12,407 nt of DNA from an uncultured Opitutia bacterium (GTDB lineage: Bacteria; Verrucomicrobiota; Verrucomicrobiia; Opitutales; UBA953): assembly GCA_903921665.1 (NCBI GenBank), contig CAIXQT010000159.1:1-12407 (forward strand), read 5' to 3'. Positions 1-6,994 of the stretch are shown here, piece by piece. Position 1 is the first letter of the stretch. Every line of letters begins with the position of its first letter. The position numbers and the translations under genes are program-made. The notes under the pieces are model-generated. The model was not told where the DNA came from, made no database searches, and saw only the letters and a list, made by a program, of their open reading frames with translations.

Positions 1-1820
1 ACGAGGTTCTTGGGCAGCGGGGCGAACTCGCCGAAGGGCACCTTCAGGGTCGCCGGCGAGAGCCAGCGGACATTCGGATCGGAGGTGTCGGCGAAGAAGT
101 CCTGGCCATAGGCGTCAAAGGCCATGCCCCACGGATTCGGGATGCTCAGTCGGGCGGTACGCTCGAGCTGACGCTGCTGAGGGGCATAGCGGAACCAGCC
201 GCCGTTGGTGCTGCGCTCGACGCCGTAAGGGGTCTCGACGTGACTATGCAGGAAGGTGCCTTCGCCCATGTAGAACGCACCGGAAGGATCGGCCTGGAAA
301 GCATGGATCGCGTGGTGGGTGTCATGGTCGTCGAAACCGCTGAGGATGACGTCGCTCTTATCGGCGACGCCGTCGCCATCGGTATCACGCAGGAGCACGA
401 GGTGGCTGCTCTGGGAGAGGTAGACGCCTTCAGGCGCGAATTCGAACGAGAGCGGCAGGTGCAGGCCGCGGGCGAAGATGGTCTGCTTGTCGGCCTTCCC
501 GTCGCCATCGGTGTCCTCGAGGATGATAATCTTGTCGTCGGGCTTCGCGTCACCCGGACGCCAGGCCGGGTAGCTCGGCATGGTCGCCACCCAGAGACGG
601 CCACGGTTGTCGAAAGCGATGCGCACAGGCTTGGCGAGGTCCGGGAACTTCTCCTCCGAAGCGAAGAGCTCGATCTTGTAGCCGGCGGGCACAGCGAGGG
701 GCTTCACGGCCTCGTCGCCTTTCAGGTAATCCGGCGAGCCGTTCTTCTTGTTGGCAGGACTGTAATTCGTCTTCACCAGCGGCAACGACTTCGTCTGGGC
801 GTCAGCCGCGGCGACGTCGAACTTCTCCCCGCGGGCGGCGGCCCAGATCGCGCGATCGCGGATGGCCACGAGCTCACCGAGCTTATCGATCTCGGCGGGA
901 TAGTTGTCCGGACCGAACGGCTTGTTACGACGGCCGAAGACGTGCACGCCGTTCGGGATCTTGAAGAGCTTGTCCCAATACCAGTTCTTATCCTGGACCG
1001 CAGCGGCCACGACGGCGGCATCACCACGGGGCGAGCCGGCAACAAAGGCCGAGGCGATGTGCCCGGCGATGAGCTCATGTCCGTTTGGTTCGAGCAGCAT
1101 GCCGTCACGGGTGAGCGGCTTCGCGGCCGTGCGGTAGGCTTCTTGGCTGCGACCAAAGAGGTCGACGAACACCAGCTGGCGGGCGGCGGCGACTTCTTTG
1201 ATGACCTGGGCGTAAAGGGCGAGGTTCGCATTGACGGCCTTGGCGGCCGCGACGCCTTGCGGAGCCGTGCGCTCGTCCAGCGCGAGCGGGGCGAGCAGGA
1301 CGACCTTGGCGGCGGTCTTACCGTTATACTTCTGGGCGGCGGTATGATCGAGCCAGCCTTCCAATTCGGCACGGAACGAAGCCACACCCGCGGAACCCTT
1401 GAACGATTCGGCGTAACCGAACCAAGCGATGATCACGTCAGCCTTCAGACCCGTGAGCCACCGGTCCGGCGTCTCGGCGAAACCAGCGCCGGCATGACCG
1501 GAGCCCCAGAAATCCTTCGCTTTGGAAAGAGGATAGAACTTCTCGGCGCCCGGGAACGCGAACGGCGAGTTGCGACCCGAGTGATCGCGATAGCCAGGGG
1601 TATCACCGTCATCGCAGAGATTACGGATGACCAGGTCACGACCCGCGAAGCGACGTTGCAGCTCGGCCTCGAAGGAAGGATCGCGCAGGAGGCGCTCACC
1701 TTGGCCCCCGCCGACGATGGCGATGGAAGAACCCGCGACCGGATCGATCGGCTCGACGGCTGAGACCCCCGCAGAAAGCAGCAACCCGGCGAGGAAAGGC
1801 AAGAGACGCGACATCGGCAT
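1..1820 (-). CDS. Secreted SGNH-like / PVC membrane-bound dehydrogenase-like protein (3' end outside window)
   Basis: 606 codons are visible and the reading frame is still open at the window edge. Residues 1-21 form a signal peptide (RLLPFLAGLLLSAGVSA). Residues about 30-265 resemble an SGNH-hydrolase domain: a beta strand then VGGGQGERLL where the GDS block should be, NLCDDGDTP (block II), FGYAESF (block III) and EPNGH near residue 247 (block V). The nucleophilic Ser is absent, so hydrolase activity is doubtful. A linker with NWYWDKLF and NYPAEI, typical of PVC proteins of this type, leads to a beta-propeller-like 'putative membrane-bound dehydrogenase' module from about residue 370. This module contains two Asp-rich calcium-loop-like motifs, DTDGDGKADK (about 436) and DTDGDGVADK (about 479). 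Relatives often end in HEAT repeats and a cytochrome c domain; that part would lie outside the window. The substrate is unknown; in this group a role in periplasmic sugar or polymer oxidation is often proposed. The start is the first ATG at 1820; Met3 at 1814 is an alternative. Confidence 0.85.
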   Translation of the reverse strand, partial: MPMSRLLPFLAGLLLSAGVSAVEPIDPVAGSSIAIVGGGQGERLLRDPSFEAELQRRFAGRDLVIRNLCDDGDTPGYRDHSGRNSPFAFPGAEKFYPLSKAKDFWGSGHAGAGFAETPDRWLTGLKADVIIAWFGYAESFKGSAGVASFRAELEGWLDHTAAQKYNGKTAAKVVLLAPLALDERTAPQGVAAAKAVNANLALYAQVIKEVAAARQLVFVDLFGRSQEAYRTAAKPLTRDGMLLEPNGHELIAGHIASAFVAGSPRGDAAVVAAAVQDKNWYWDKLFKIPNGVHVFGRRNKPFGPDNYPAEIDKLGELVAIRDRAIWAAARGEKFDVAAADAQTKSLPLVKTNYSPANKKNGSPDYLKGDEAVKPLAVPAGYKIELFASEEKFPDLAKPVRIAFDNRGRLWVATMPSYPAWRPGDAKPDDKIIILEDTDGDGKADKQTIFARGLHLPLSFEFAPEGVYLSQSSHLVLLRDTDGDGVADKSDVILSGFDDHDTHHAIHAFQADPSGAFYMGEGTFLHSHVETPYGVERSTNGGWFRYAPQQRQLERTARLSIPNPWGMAFDAYGQDFFADTSDPNVRWLSPATLKVPFGEFAPLPKNL

Positions 1821-1876
1821 AGAAGTACGCCGATGAAAAATCAAATCCCCGGGAAGTCCAGCCCTCCCCTGCCTCG

Positions 1877-1901
1877 GGTAGGGTCGGGACCGCGTCACGA
1901 C
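1877..1901 (+). repeat. GGTAGGG-palindrome element, single
   Basis: GGTAGGG (1877-1883) runs directly into an imperfect palindrome, GTCGGGAC - CGC - GTCACGAC (7 of 8 pairs, 1883-1901). The preceding 14 bases from 1870 (TGCCTCGGGTAGGG) are identical to those at 2025-2038, which ties this element to the larger unit there. It lies 57 bp upstream of the gene ending at position 1. Confidence 0.6.
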
Positions 1902-2031
1902 ATAGCCTGTAAACATTCAATCCGCTCAAAGGGGAACCGGAAACCGGGATTAATGCTTCGGTCATTATGTACCCCAGCTAAACATCCGGTCTCCCTCTGC
2001 TGCTCCCTTTGAGTTCAGTCCCACTGCCTCG

Positions 2032-2187
2032 GGTAGGGCGGCGATTGCCATCGCCGCCGTTCATGGACGGACATCCGCACCTCATTCTACGTCCTATTCT
2101 CCCTTCGCCCAGCGGCGGGCTCGGAGAGCCCCGCACTACCTTGAGACCGCTGCAAAAACAATGAACCAAGAACGAAGAACACGCAGC
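2032..2187 (+). repeat. REPIN-like paired palindromic repeat, copy A
   Basis: The left end is GGTAGGG followed by a hairpin with 8-bp stem GCGGCGAT / ATCGCCGC. The right end is an inverted, different palindrome (CGGCGGGCTCGGAGAGCC, 2113-2130) closing with CTACC at 2136-2140. A 47-bp tail, with TTGAGACCGCTG and then ATGAACCAAGAACGAAGAAC, runs to 2187. Copy B at 3005-3161 shares the left 31 bp exactly, the right palindrome exactly and nearly the whole tail. The middle about 50 bp are unrelated in sequence but equal in length. The surrounding 1821-2338 holds no supported gene; 2208-2265 is a low-complexity GGCCA/TGGCC-rich stretch. Confidence 0.8.
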
Positions 2188-2297
2188 GCTGCCTCTCGCT
2201 TGCCCACGTGTCAACTTGCCAGCTGGCCAGCTAATGCGCCGCGCACTGGCCAACCGGCCAACAGATCAACCCCGCATCAATCTGCCTCTCTGACTTT

Positions 2298-2323
2298 GGT
2301 AGGGCGGACTCTCCGAGCCCGCC
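2298..2323 (+). repeat. GGTAGGG-palindrome element, single, 3' of exported-protein gene
   Basis: GGTAGGG (2298-2304) is followed by CGGACTCTCCGAGCCCGCCG, the reverse complement (with one change) of the right-hand palindrome of the paired units at 2113 and 3086. It begins 16 bp past the stop codon of the minus-strand gene 2339-2920. Its GGGCTC/GAG-type stem could therefore also act as a 3' end hairpin for that transcript. Confidence 0.6.
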
Positions 2324-2338
2324 GCTCAATGCAGCAAC

Positions 2339-2920
2339 TTACTTCCGCACCGGCGCAGCACCATTCTGCGGCTTCGTCGCCCCGGCCACCGACTGCTGCC
2401 CTTTGTTCGCCACCGCCTGAGACGCCCTGCGCTTACGCTGTGCGTCAAGGACTGCGCCGACCTTAGTCACTTCCTTAGAGGCAGCTTTGAGACGATAGGT
2501 CACGACGCGAGTCCGGTTCGACTCAAACGCCTCGGTAGCTTCAACGACGAACTTGAGCGTCTTCGAAAAGATTTCGTCGATATCCTGTTGTGCCTGACGC
2601 TCCGTCGAGGATTTCGGACGCGCCGACTTCGCAACGATCGACGAAGCGGCGACATGGTAATGCTGAAACCCTGGGGCAAAGGGTGACCGATCCGAGGACT
2701 TGGCGTGACTAATGTGATGCCAGAGATCACTCAACCCCGCCTTCGTGGGTTTCTCGCTGGCCGCCACGATACGCTGCTGGATGCTATCAAGATACAGGTC
2801 CTGCGCCCGGTCCACCTGCTCCAGGGTCAGGGGCGTCGGTTGATCAGCCTCACCCGCCATGACCGAAACCGCGGCCAGCAGCCCAAGAAAGACCGGTTTA
2901 AAATACTTCAATAACGACAT
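2339..2920 (-). CDS. Exported hypothetical protein, Lys/Ala-rich C-terminus
   Basis: 193 residues with no family I recognise. The N-terminus MSLLKYFKPVFLGLLAAVSVMAG is a clear signal peptide, probably cleaved after the VMA-G region. The mature part is mostly predicted helical: an early TLEQVDRAQDLYLDSIQQR stretch, a central region with many Ser/Thr/Lys, and a basic tail ending in APVRK. No membrane segment follows the signal, so a periplasmic location is likely. The start at 2920 was chosen over an ATG at 2947 in the same frame because GAGGCG lies immediately upstream and the signal peptide then begins correctly. The gene sits alone, with repeat elements on both sides (single element 16 bp downstream, paired unit 85 bp upstream). 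Confidence 0.72.
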   Translation of the reverse strand: MSLLKYFKPVFLGLLAAVSVMAGEADQPTPLTLEQVDRAQDLYLDSIQQRIVAASEKPTKAGLSDLWHHISHAKSSDRSPFAPGFQHYHVAASSIVAKSARPKSSTERQAQQDIDEIFSKTLKFVVEATEAFESNRTRVVTYRLKAASKEVTKVGAVLDAQRKRRASQAVANKGQQSVAGATKPQNGAAPVRK

Positions 2921-3004
2921 CGCCTCGTTATCGCCCCACGCCGCCATCCTTCAATTGGTGAAACCCCCCAGAAAACCCTGAGGCCAATCCCCCACCACGC
3001 CCTA

Positions 3005-3161
3005 GGTAGGGCGGCGATTGCCATCGCCGCCGTTCGCCGACGGATGTGCGTACCTTAAGCGACGACCTGTGCTCTCAACGCCCAACGGCGGGCTCGGAGA
3101 GCCATGCCCTACCTTGAGACCGCTGTAAGAAACAATGAACCAAGAACGAAGAACACGCAGC
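3005..3161 (+). repeat. REPIN-like paired palindromic repeat, copy B
   Basis: Same design as 2032-2187: GGTAGGG plus the 8-bp GCGGCGAT/ATCGCCGC hairpin at the left; CGGCGGGCTCGGAGAGCC (3086-3103) and CCCTACC (3107-3113) inverted at the right; then the TTGAGACCGCTG...AACGAAGAACACGCAGC tail. The internal offsets match copy A exactly (right palindrome at +81, CTACC at +104), although the central about 50 bp have diverged. The terminal inverted GGTAGGG/CCCTACC is most complete in this copy. Confidence 0.8.
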
Positions 3162-3166
3162 CCCTC

Positions 3167-3184
3167 CCCGCCACCTGCCACCCG
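3167..3184 (+). repeat. 18-bp shared word CCCGCCACCTGCCACCCG, copy 1
   Basis: Identical to 11061-11078. In both places it sits just after a CTACC-ended palindromic element, here after the tail of paired unit B. A second, looser CCACCTGC occurs at 3191. Confidence 0.55.
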
Positions 3185-3222
3185 GGGCTGCCACCTGCAA
3201 CCTGAAGTGTTGTTATCTTACC

Positions 3223-3266
3223 TTTGCACTTTTGCACAGGCCGGAGGCCGATTTGCACCTTTGCAC
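3223..3266 (+). repeat. TTTGCAC double-repeat hairpin module, copy 1
   Basis: Order: TTTGCAC (3223), one base, TTTGCAC (3231), A, stem GGCC - GGA - GGCC (3239-3249), GA, TTTGCAC (3252), one base, TTTGCAC (3260). The same layout occurs at 11235-11280 with a different but still self-complementary stem. Confidence 0.75.
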
Positions 3267-3315
3267 GGTATCTTTGCCGCCCTTTGTCCCCTTGTCCACA
3301 TGCCCCGTACCCCCT

Positions 3316-3363
3316 CGCGGCCCCTGGCCGCGCTTGCTTCGCAGCAGTTCACCATGCCAGCAG
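3316..3363 (+). repeat. CGCGGCC hairpin plus 30-bp shared word, copy 1
   Basis: A hairpin with stem CGCGGCC / GGCCGCG and loop CCT (3316-3332) is followed by a 30-bp word (3334-3363, TTGCTTCGCAGCAG...CCAGCAG) that is identical at 11100-11129. At the second site the hairpin lies after the word instead of before it. Confidence 0.7.
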
Positions 3364-3372
3364 TTCCCCAAA

Positions 3373-3421
3373 GCTGAGGGGCTCATCGCCGGCTTAAGCC
3401 TTGGCGATGATGCCCCTCAGC
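3373..3421 (-). terminator. Stop-codon-spanning inverted repeat at the 3' end of the SNF2 gene
   Basis: Read on the minus strand: GCTGAGGGGC, bulged A, TCATCGCC, loop AAGGCTTAAGCC, GGCGATGA, GCCCCTCAGC, then TTTGGGG. This gives an 18-bp stem with a single bulge, and the loop can pair a further GGC/GCC. The left arm encodes the last residues of the SNF2 protein, and the TAA stop (3394-3396) lies in the loop. It fits a rho-independent terminator except that the U tract is only three bases. Confidence 0.55.
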
Positions 3422-5555
3422 TCCTCCATCGCCGCGCTGCCCGCATCGATCGCCATCCCACTGGCATCCTTGACCGAGCTATGCTGGGCGTAGTCTTCGA
3501 AAACCTGCTTCTTCTGCTCGACCAACAGCACGAGCGCCTCGTCGACGGTTCCCTTGGAGATCAAGCGATGTGCATTGACCTTGCGGGTCTGACCCATGCG
3601 ACGAACCCGGGCGATGGCCTGCTTCTCGGTCGATGGCTTGAACTGCGGTTCCATCAGGATGACGACCTGGGCGCACTGGAGATTGATGCCGACGCCACCG
3701 GCTTCGATCTGCAGCGCCAGAACCCCGAAGCCTTCCTTGGCGGCAAAACGGTCCAGGACGAGTTGGCGTTCCTCGGCGCTGATGGATCCATGGATCTGCG
3801 GGCAACCCCCGACCACGGTACTGACATCATCGAGCACCTGGCGGAAAAACGAGAAGACCGCGACCTTGCGTCCATCTTCCTGATAGCCTTCCAGCAATTC
3901 CCGAAGTCGATCAAACTTCGCCGACTGCTGCCCACCGGCGCCGATCGTGGCCGCCAGCCGCTTGTGCATGAGATTATCCGGACTCATCCGATAGGCCTCA
4001 ATATCCGCTGACTCCAGCGGAACAACCTCGTCGGTCTCGGTCAGATCAGGGAGTTCAGTCAGGACGTCAGCCTGCGTACGCCTAAGATAAACCGGAGCGA
4101 GCTGCATTCGCACTTCTGCCGGCACAGGCCGAACCTGCTTGAGGAGCGAAGCCACCTCAGCGCTGACCTTCGGCTGGACGGTCGTCACGAGAAATTGCAG
4201 CTCACTCAGGCGATTCTCCAACGCGGTGCCCGACATGAACACGACATGCTCAGTCAGCCCGCTAAGCCGCACGACCGACTGGGTTCGCTGGGTCTCCGGG
4301 TTCTTGACCGAGTGGGCTTCGTCGACGGCCAACAAATCGAAGGCGGTGATCTTGTCCACCAAACGACCGAGCGTCGTGTAAGTCGTGATGGCCACCCCGC
4401 CCTCCCGTTGCCACTGCTCCAGCTCATCATCCCGGTCGCCCCCATGGACCACGATCGGGTTGAGCTTCGTGTGCTTCTTCACCTCGCGCTCCCAGTTGAT
4501 GAGGACGCTGTTCGGCGCGACCACGAAGAAATGCTTCTTACCTTGGGCCGCCAGGTGACACATCGCCGCCAGCACCTGGATCGTCTTACCCAAGCCCATA
4601 TCGTCACCCAAGAGCACGCGCTTCTGGCAGACGATATACTGGGTACCGAACTGCTGATAGCGACGAAGGTTAGCGGTCAGCAGACGAAGGTCCACCTGGG
4701 TGGCCTCGACGGCATCGGCAATCTCCGCCGGCAGCCCGCCACGCATGTCTGGGCCCGCCAACGCTCCCTTCGCGACCACCCGGGCGGGCAGCACGCTCTC
4801 CAACAATGCGATGAACGTCGCCGCATTCCCTGCGTAACGCCTCCAGGTCTCCGCCAGATCCATCGTCAGCCGTTCAGCGTAATCAGAGAGATTACGGGCT
4901 TCCGTGCTCACCCACCGGAATTCGACAGCCAATTGGTCGGTTTCGCGGACCAGGTTTGCCTGCGAGCCCAAGGAGAAGAGATGATCCCGTACGCGCGTCT
5001 TGGCTCGGAGCGCTTGCAATCGTTCTCCCGTCTCGACGTAGCGTTCCTGCGCTTCCTCGGTGCGGGTCGAGACCTCCCGGACTAGCGTCTCGTATTTCGC
5101 CAAGGCCACCAGCAGGCGCCCATCGGACGGACGACGGTTATCCGGATCGGGCAGCAGGCGGACATGCGCGCGGGCGGACTCTTGGAATAACCCGAAGGCC
5201 CTGATCGCCGCCTCGGCCGTCACGTCGCCGACCCTCGGTAGTTCAGCAAAGAACCGAACGAACGCCCGGACAGATCGGCCACCGTCCGGAAGCCCACGGA
5301 TTGCAACGGCCCCACCGACGCCCCGAAGTCTTTCAGTTCGGCGATCGGCGTCGCCTTCATCTCGGCCAACACCGCCTCTTGGATGACCGCCTCCGTCGCT
5401 GCGATGATCTCCGCCCGGGCTTTCGGTAGGACCTGCGTCAGCCGCTTCACCTGCTCCGATGCGAAACCAGCGTCCGCATGCACCCCACCCCTGCCGGAGC
5501 GCACCTGCATGGCCCGCCCGACCCCGGCAAAGTATTGTGAGATGCCTTTGAACAT
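3394..5555 (-). CDS. SNF2-family DEAD/DEAH-box helicase/ATPase, single-base frameshift near N-terminus
   Basis: About 720 residues if the frame is restored. All SNF2 motifs are present: I (GDDMGLGKTIQ, about residue 316), Ia (VVAPNSVLINWERE), II (DEAH within LLAVDEAHSVKN), III (MSGTALENR), IV (KVAVFSFFRQVL), V (LALQIEAGGVGINL) and VI (QAIARVRRMGQTRKVNAHRLI-type arginine fingers). The protein should be an ATP-driven, chromatin-remodeller-like DNA translocase; bacterial relatives resemble RapA/HepA and act on nucleoprotein or transcription complexes. The start at 5555 has GGGAGGG just upstream. From there 105 residues read well, with a helix-hairpin-helix-like region (VGFRTVADLSGRSFGSL). The natural continuation, LPRVGDVTAEAAI, is in the neighbouring frame from 5241; the first frame stops at 5220. 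A frame extending from 5568 is open through the N-terminus but gives an unnatural Gly/Arg-rich sequence there. So one base appears to be missing near 5241, either a mutation or an assembly error. Confidence 0.88.
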
Positions 5556-5616
5556 ACCCTCCCCTCACTTTGCCCGTCCCACCCCATCCCGCCAGCGTTA
5601 AGGCACGGTAATCAGC

Positions 5617-5871
5617 TCAGGGAATATAGATGTATTGCGAAAGATGCTGTCCGCCCCCGGAAGCATCCGGCACCTGCATCGAGCCGTCGGTCATTTTGGC
5701 GCGACAACTCGGACAACAAAAGAAATAGAAAGCAGCGGCTCCTGTCTGTGGATTCCGGGCACAACCGTTAAGCAAACCCTGACGTGCGCAGTTGGGATTC
5801 CGACCTACCTCAACCTGGAGGCCGATACACAGGCGCATCATCTTGGGGGGCGGTGGGGTCTCTGGGGCCAT
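5617..5871 (-). CDS. Small Cys-rich protein, possible zinc-binding
   Basis: 84 residues, unrecognised. The N-terminus is Pro-rich (MAPETPPPPK). Six cysteines follow at about residues 15, 28, 37, 51, 52 and 55, including a CCPSC knuckle preceded by an aromatic strand (FYFF). That pattern suits a small metal-binding ribbon. The sequence ends SQYIYIP. AGGAG lies about 14 bases before the ATG, which is rather far. It is 61 bp upstream of the SNF2 gene on the same strand and could share its transcript. An overlapping plus-strand frame (5635-5937) has no comparable conserved pattern. Moderately sure it is a gene, not sure of its role. Confidence 0.55.
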   Translation of the reverse strand: MAPETPPPPKMMRLCIGLQVEVGRNPNCARQGLLNGCARNPQTGAAAFYFFCCPSCRAKMTDGSMQVPDASGGGQHLSQYIYIP

Positions 5872-6021
5872 CGACTTAGAGTTATCTCCTCACATCTAAC
5901 CAAAACCGACGCCGCAACAACCTTAAAACCGCTTTGAAAACCTTAAATAATCTCATAAAAAACAGGGGCTTTGCATCGAAAGCACTTGTGACAGCAAGCC
6001 ACCAAGTCATGTTTGAAATCG
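5872..6021 (+). promoter_or_regulatory. Divergent intergenic region, AT-richer than its surroundings
   Basis: 150 bp separate the minus-strand Cys-rich gene from the plus-strand small-gene run, so promoters for both should lie here. The stretch 5930-5970 is visibly A/T-rich (AATAATCTCATAAAAAA). I could not assign convincing -35/-10 pairs, and no clear Shine-Dalgarno precedes 6022. Confidence 0.35.
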
Positions 6022-6306
6022 ATGAAACGTGCCGGCCTCGCCCTCCTCGGCATCCCGCTGATGATCATCGGCCTGATCGGCTGGGTCATGCCGATCATCC
6101 CGGGCGCCCCGCTCTTTTTTTTCGGTCTGGCCCTCACCATCAGCTGGCACCCCAAAGGACGTGCCCTCGTGGAGCGATGGAAGCAAGGACTCAAAGCTCT
6201 CGCCGCTCGTTGCGGCCTCCGACGTCAGTCACCCCAACAGCTGCAAGACGAACTCTTCCGCCCCGAACCAACCCCGACCGCCTCCCCTTCCCGCGAAAAA
6301 CCATGA
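6022..6306 (+). CDS. Small membrane protein, DUF454/PGPGW-like
   Basis: 94 residues. Two closely spaced hydrophobic segments, GLALLGIPLMIIGLIGWVM (about 5-23) and GAPLFFFGLALTISW (about 28-42), are joined by PIIPG. This matches the short hairpin of DUF454 (YbaN-like) or PGPGW-type inner-membrane proteins. A basic amphipathic stretch (KGRALVERWKQGLKALAARCGLRR) and a Pro/Ser/Thr-rich tail follow and probably face the cytoplasm. A TTG nine bases upstream is an alternative start. The stop overlaps the next start (ATGA), indicating translational coupling. The family assignment is by general resemblance. Confidence 0.75.
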   Translation: MKRAGLALLGIPLMIIGLIGWVMPIIPGAPLFFFGLALTISWHPKGRALVERWKQGLKALAARCGLRRQSPQQLQDELFRPEPTPTASPSREKP

Positions 6307-6653
6307 GCACCCTCATCCAAGGACAAGTCAATATCCGCCAGGCCATCCAGGGACTTCATCCCGTCTCGCGCGAAGCCTGTCAGGCGCTCATCGGACGCAT
6401 GCCGGACGTCCGCAACTTTCACATGAACCAGCAGTTCATGATCGAGGAGATGGTCAAATGCATGATCCAAGCCGGCATCAACCATGGCCACGATAAAGCA
6501 GCGGTGGAAGGCCTGATCAAGATGGACGGGCTCACGGTCATCCACGTCGCCGCCTCCGTGCATGAACTGAAATTCCAGCAGGCCAGCGGCGGCTGGGGTA
6601 AGACAGCAGCCGCCGTCGGGGTGGGCATCCTGATCGGGGCCCTCTTCGGATGA
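6303..6653 (+). CDS. Hypothetical protein with C-terminal glycine-zipper-like segment
   Basis: 116 residues, unrecognised. Residues 1-95 look soluble and helical, with a Met/His-rich middle (DVRNFHMNQQFMIEEMVKCMIQAG). The C-terminus GKTAAAVGVGILIGALFG is a short Gly/Ala-spaced hydrophobic stretch ending exactly at the stop, which could be a tail anchor or helix-packing zipper. It overlaps the preceding gene by four bases (ATGA), so the two are almost certainly cotranscribed. A longer reading from 5934 in this frame runs through the preceding gene in the wrong frame and is not credible. Confidence 0.78.
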   Translation: MSTLIQGQVNIRQAIQGLHPVSREACQALIGRMPDVRNFHMNQQFMIEEMVKCMIQAGINHGHDKAAVEGLIKMDGLTVIHVAASVHELKFQQASGGWGKTAAAVGVGILIGALFG

Positions 6654-6663
6654 CCCTCGCCTG

Positions 6664-6692
6664 TTGACATTAGACTGCTTTAATACGTAATC
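6664..6692 (+). promoter_or_regulatory. Possible promoter with consensus -35 box
   Basis: A perfect TTGACA lies at 6664-6669, eleven bases after a stop codon and 31 bases before the next ATG. The -10 is unclear: TAATAC (6681) is too close and GTAATC (6687) matches poorly. If used, the transcript would be nearly leaderless, consistent with the lack of a Shine-Dalgarno sequence before 6700. Confidence 0.3.
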
Positions 6693-6699
6693 CATCCAG

Positions 6700-6987
6700 A
6701 TGAGTTCACCCCGACCCACTCAGGTCCAATTCGACATCGTTGTCTTGGCGAAGAAAATCCGGCTTTTCGGACATCTCGGCACGGCCTCTTGGGTCGCCAA
6801 TCTCGTGCTCCTCGGACTAGCCATTTATCAGTTCATCCTGGTCGGCTGTACCATCAAGGTGGATACCTTCTTCATCATCGTGAACGTGCTCAACGTGATC
6901 ACGTTTTACCTGACCTATAAAGTCTACGACCATCTTGCCCTCCTCAAGGTCCGCCACGACTACGCCCTTAACAACCACCAATCCTAA
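6700..6987 (+). CDS. Small two-helix membrane protein
   Basis: 95 residues, unrecognised. A polar N-terminus (about 30 residues, with KKIRLFGHLG) is followed by two hydrophobic segments, WVANLVLLGLAIYQFILVG (about 31-49) and TFFIIVNVLNVITFYLTY (about 56-73). A short charged cytoplasmic-type tail (DHLALLKVRHDYALNNHQS) ends the protein. It is 46 bp past the previous stop and 7 bp before the next start, so it belongs to the same run of small genes. No conserved catalytic residues are evident. Confidence 0.78.
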   Translation: MSSPRPTQVQFDIVVLAKKIRLFGHLGTASWVANLVLLGLAIYQFILVGCTIKVDTFFIIVNVLNVITFYLTYKVYDHLALLKVRHDYALNNHQS

Positions 6988-6994
6988 ACATAAC

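Noticed and set aside
240..1763. Long plus-strand open frame (507 residues)
   Set aside because: It is the antisense shadow of the SGNH/dehydrogenase gene, which reads as a recognisable protein on the minus strand; the plus frame has no domains and an Arg/Gly/Val-rich composition.
2161..2466. Plus-strand frame beginning MNQERRTRS, and a similar one at 3135-3377
   Set aside because: Both start in the shared tail of the paired repeat units, which explains the identical N-termini; the rest is low-complexity repeat sequence, and the first overlaps the exported-protein gene.
2026..3363. CRISPR array
   Set aside because: Repeats are few, unevenly spaced and include tails and different palindromes; there is no regular repeat-spacer pattern and no cas1 or cas2.
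3232..5085. Long plus-strand frames opposite the SNF2 gene (3232-4011 and 4195-5085)
   Set aside because: They are antisense to clearly conserved helicase motifs and carry no recognisable domain.
5241..5568. Programmed -1 frameshifting in the SNF2 gene
   Set aside because: There is no slippery heptamer (X XXY YYZ) or clear downstream structure near 5241, and SNF2 genes are not known to use frameshifting; an indel or assembly error is simpler.
5934..6653. 239-residue plus frame starting at 5934
   Set aside because: Only its second half (from 6303) is protein-like; the first half runs through the membrane-protein gene in the wrong frame.
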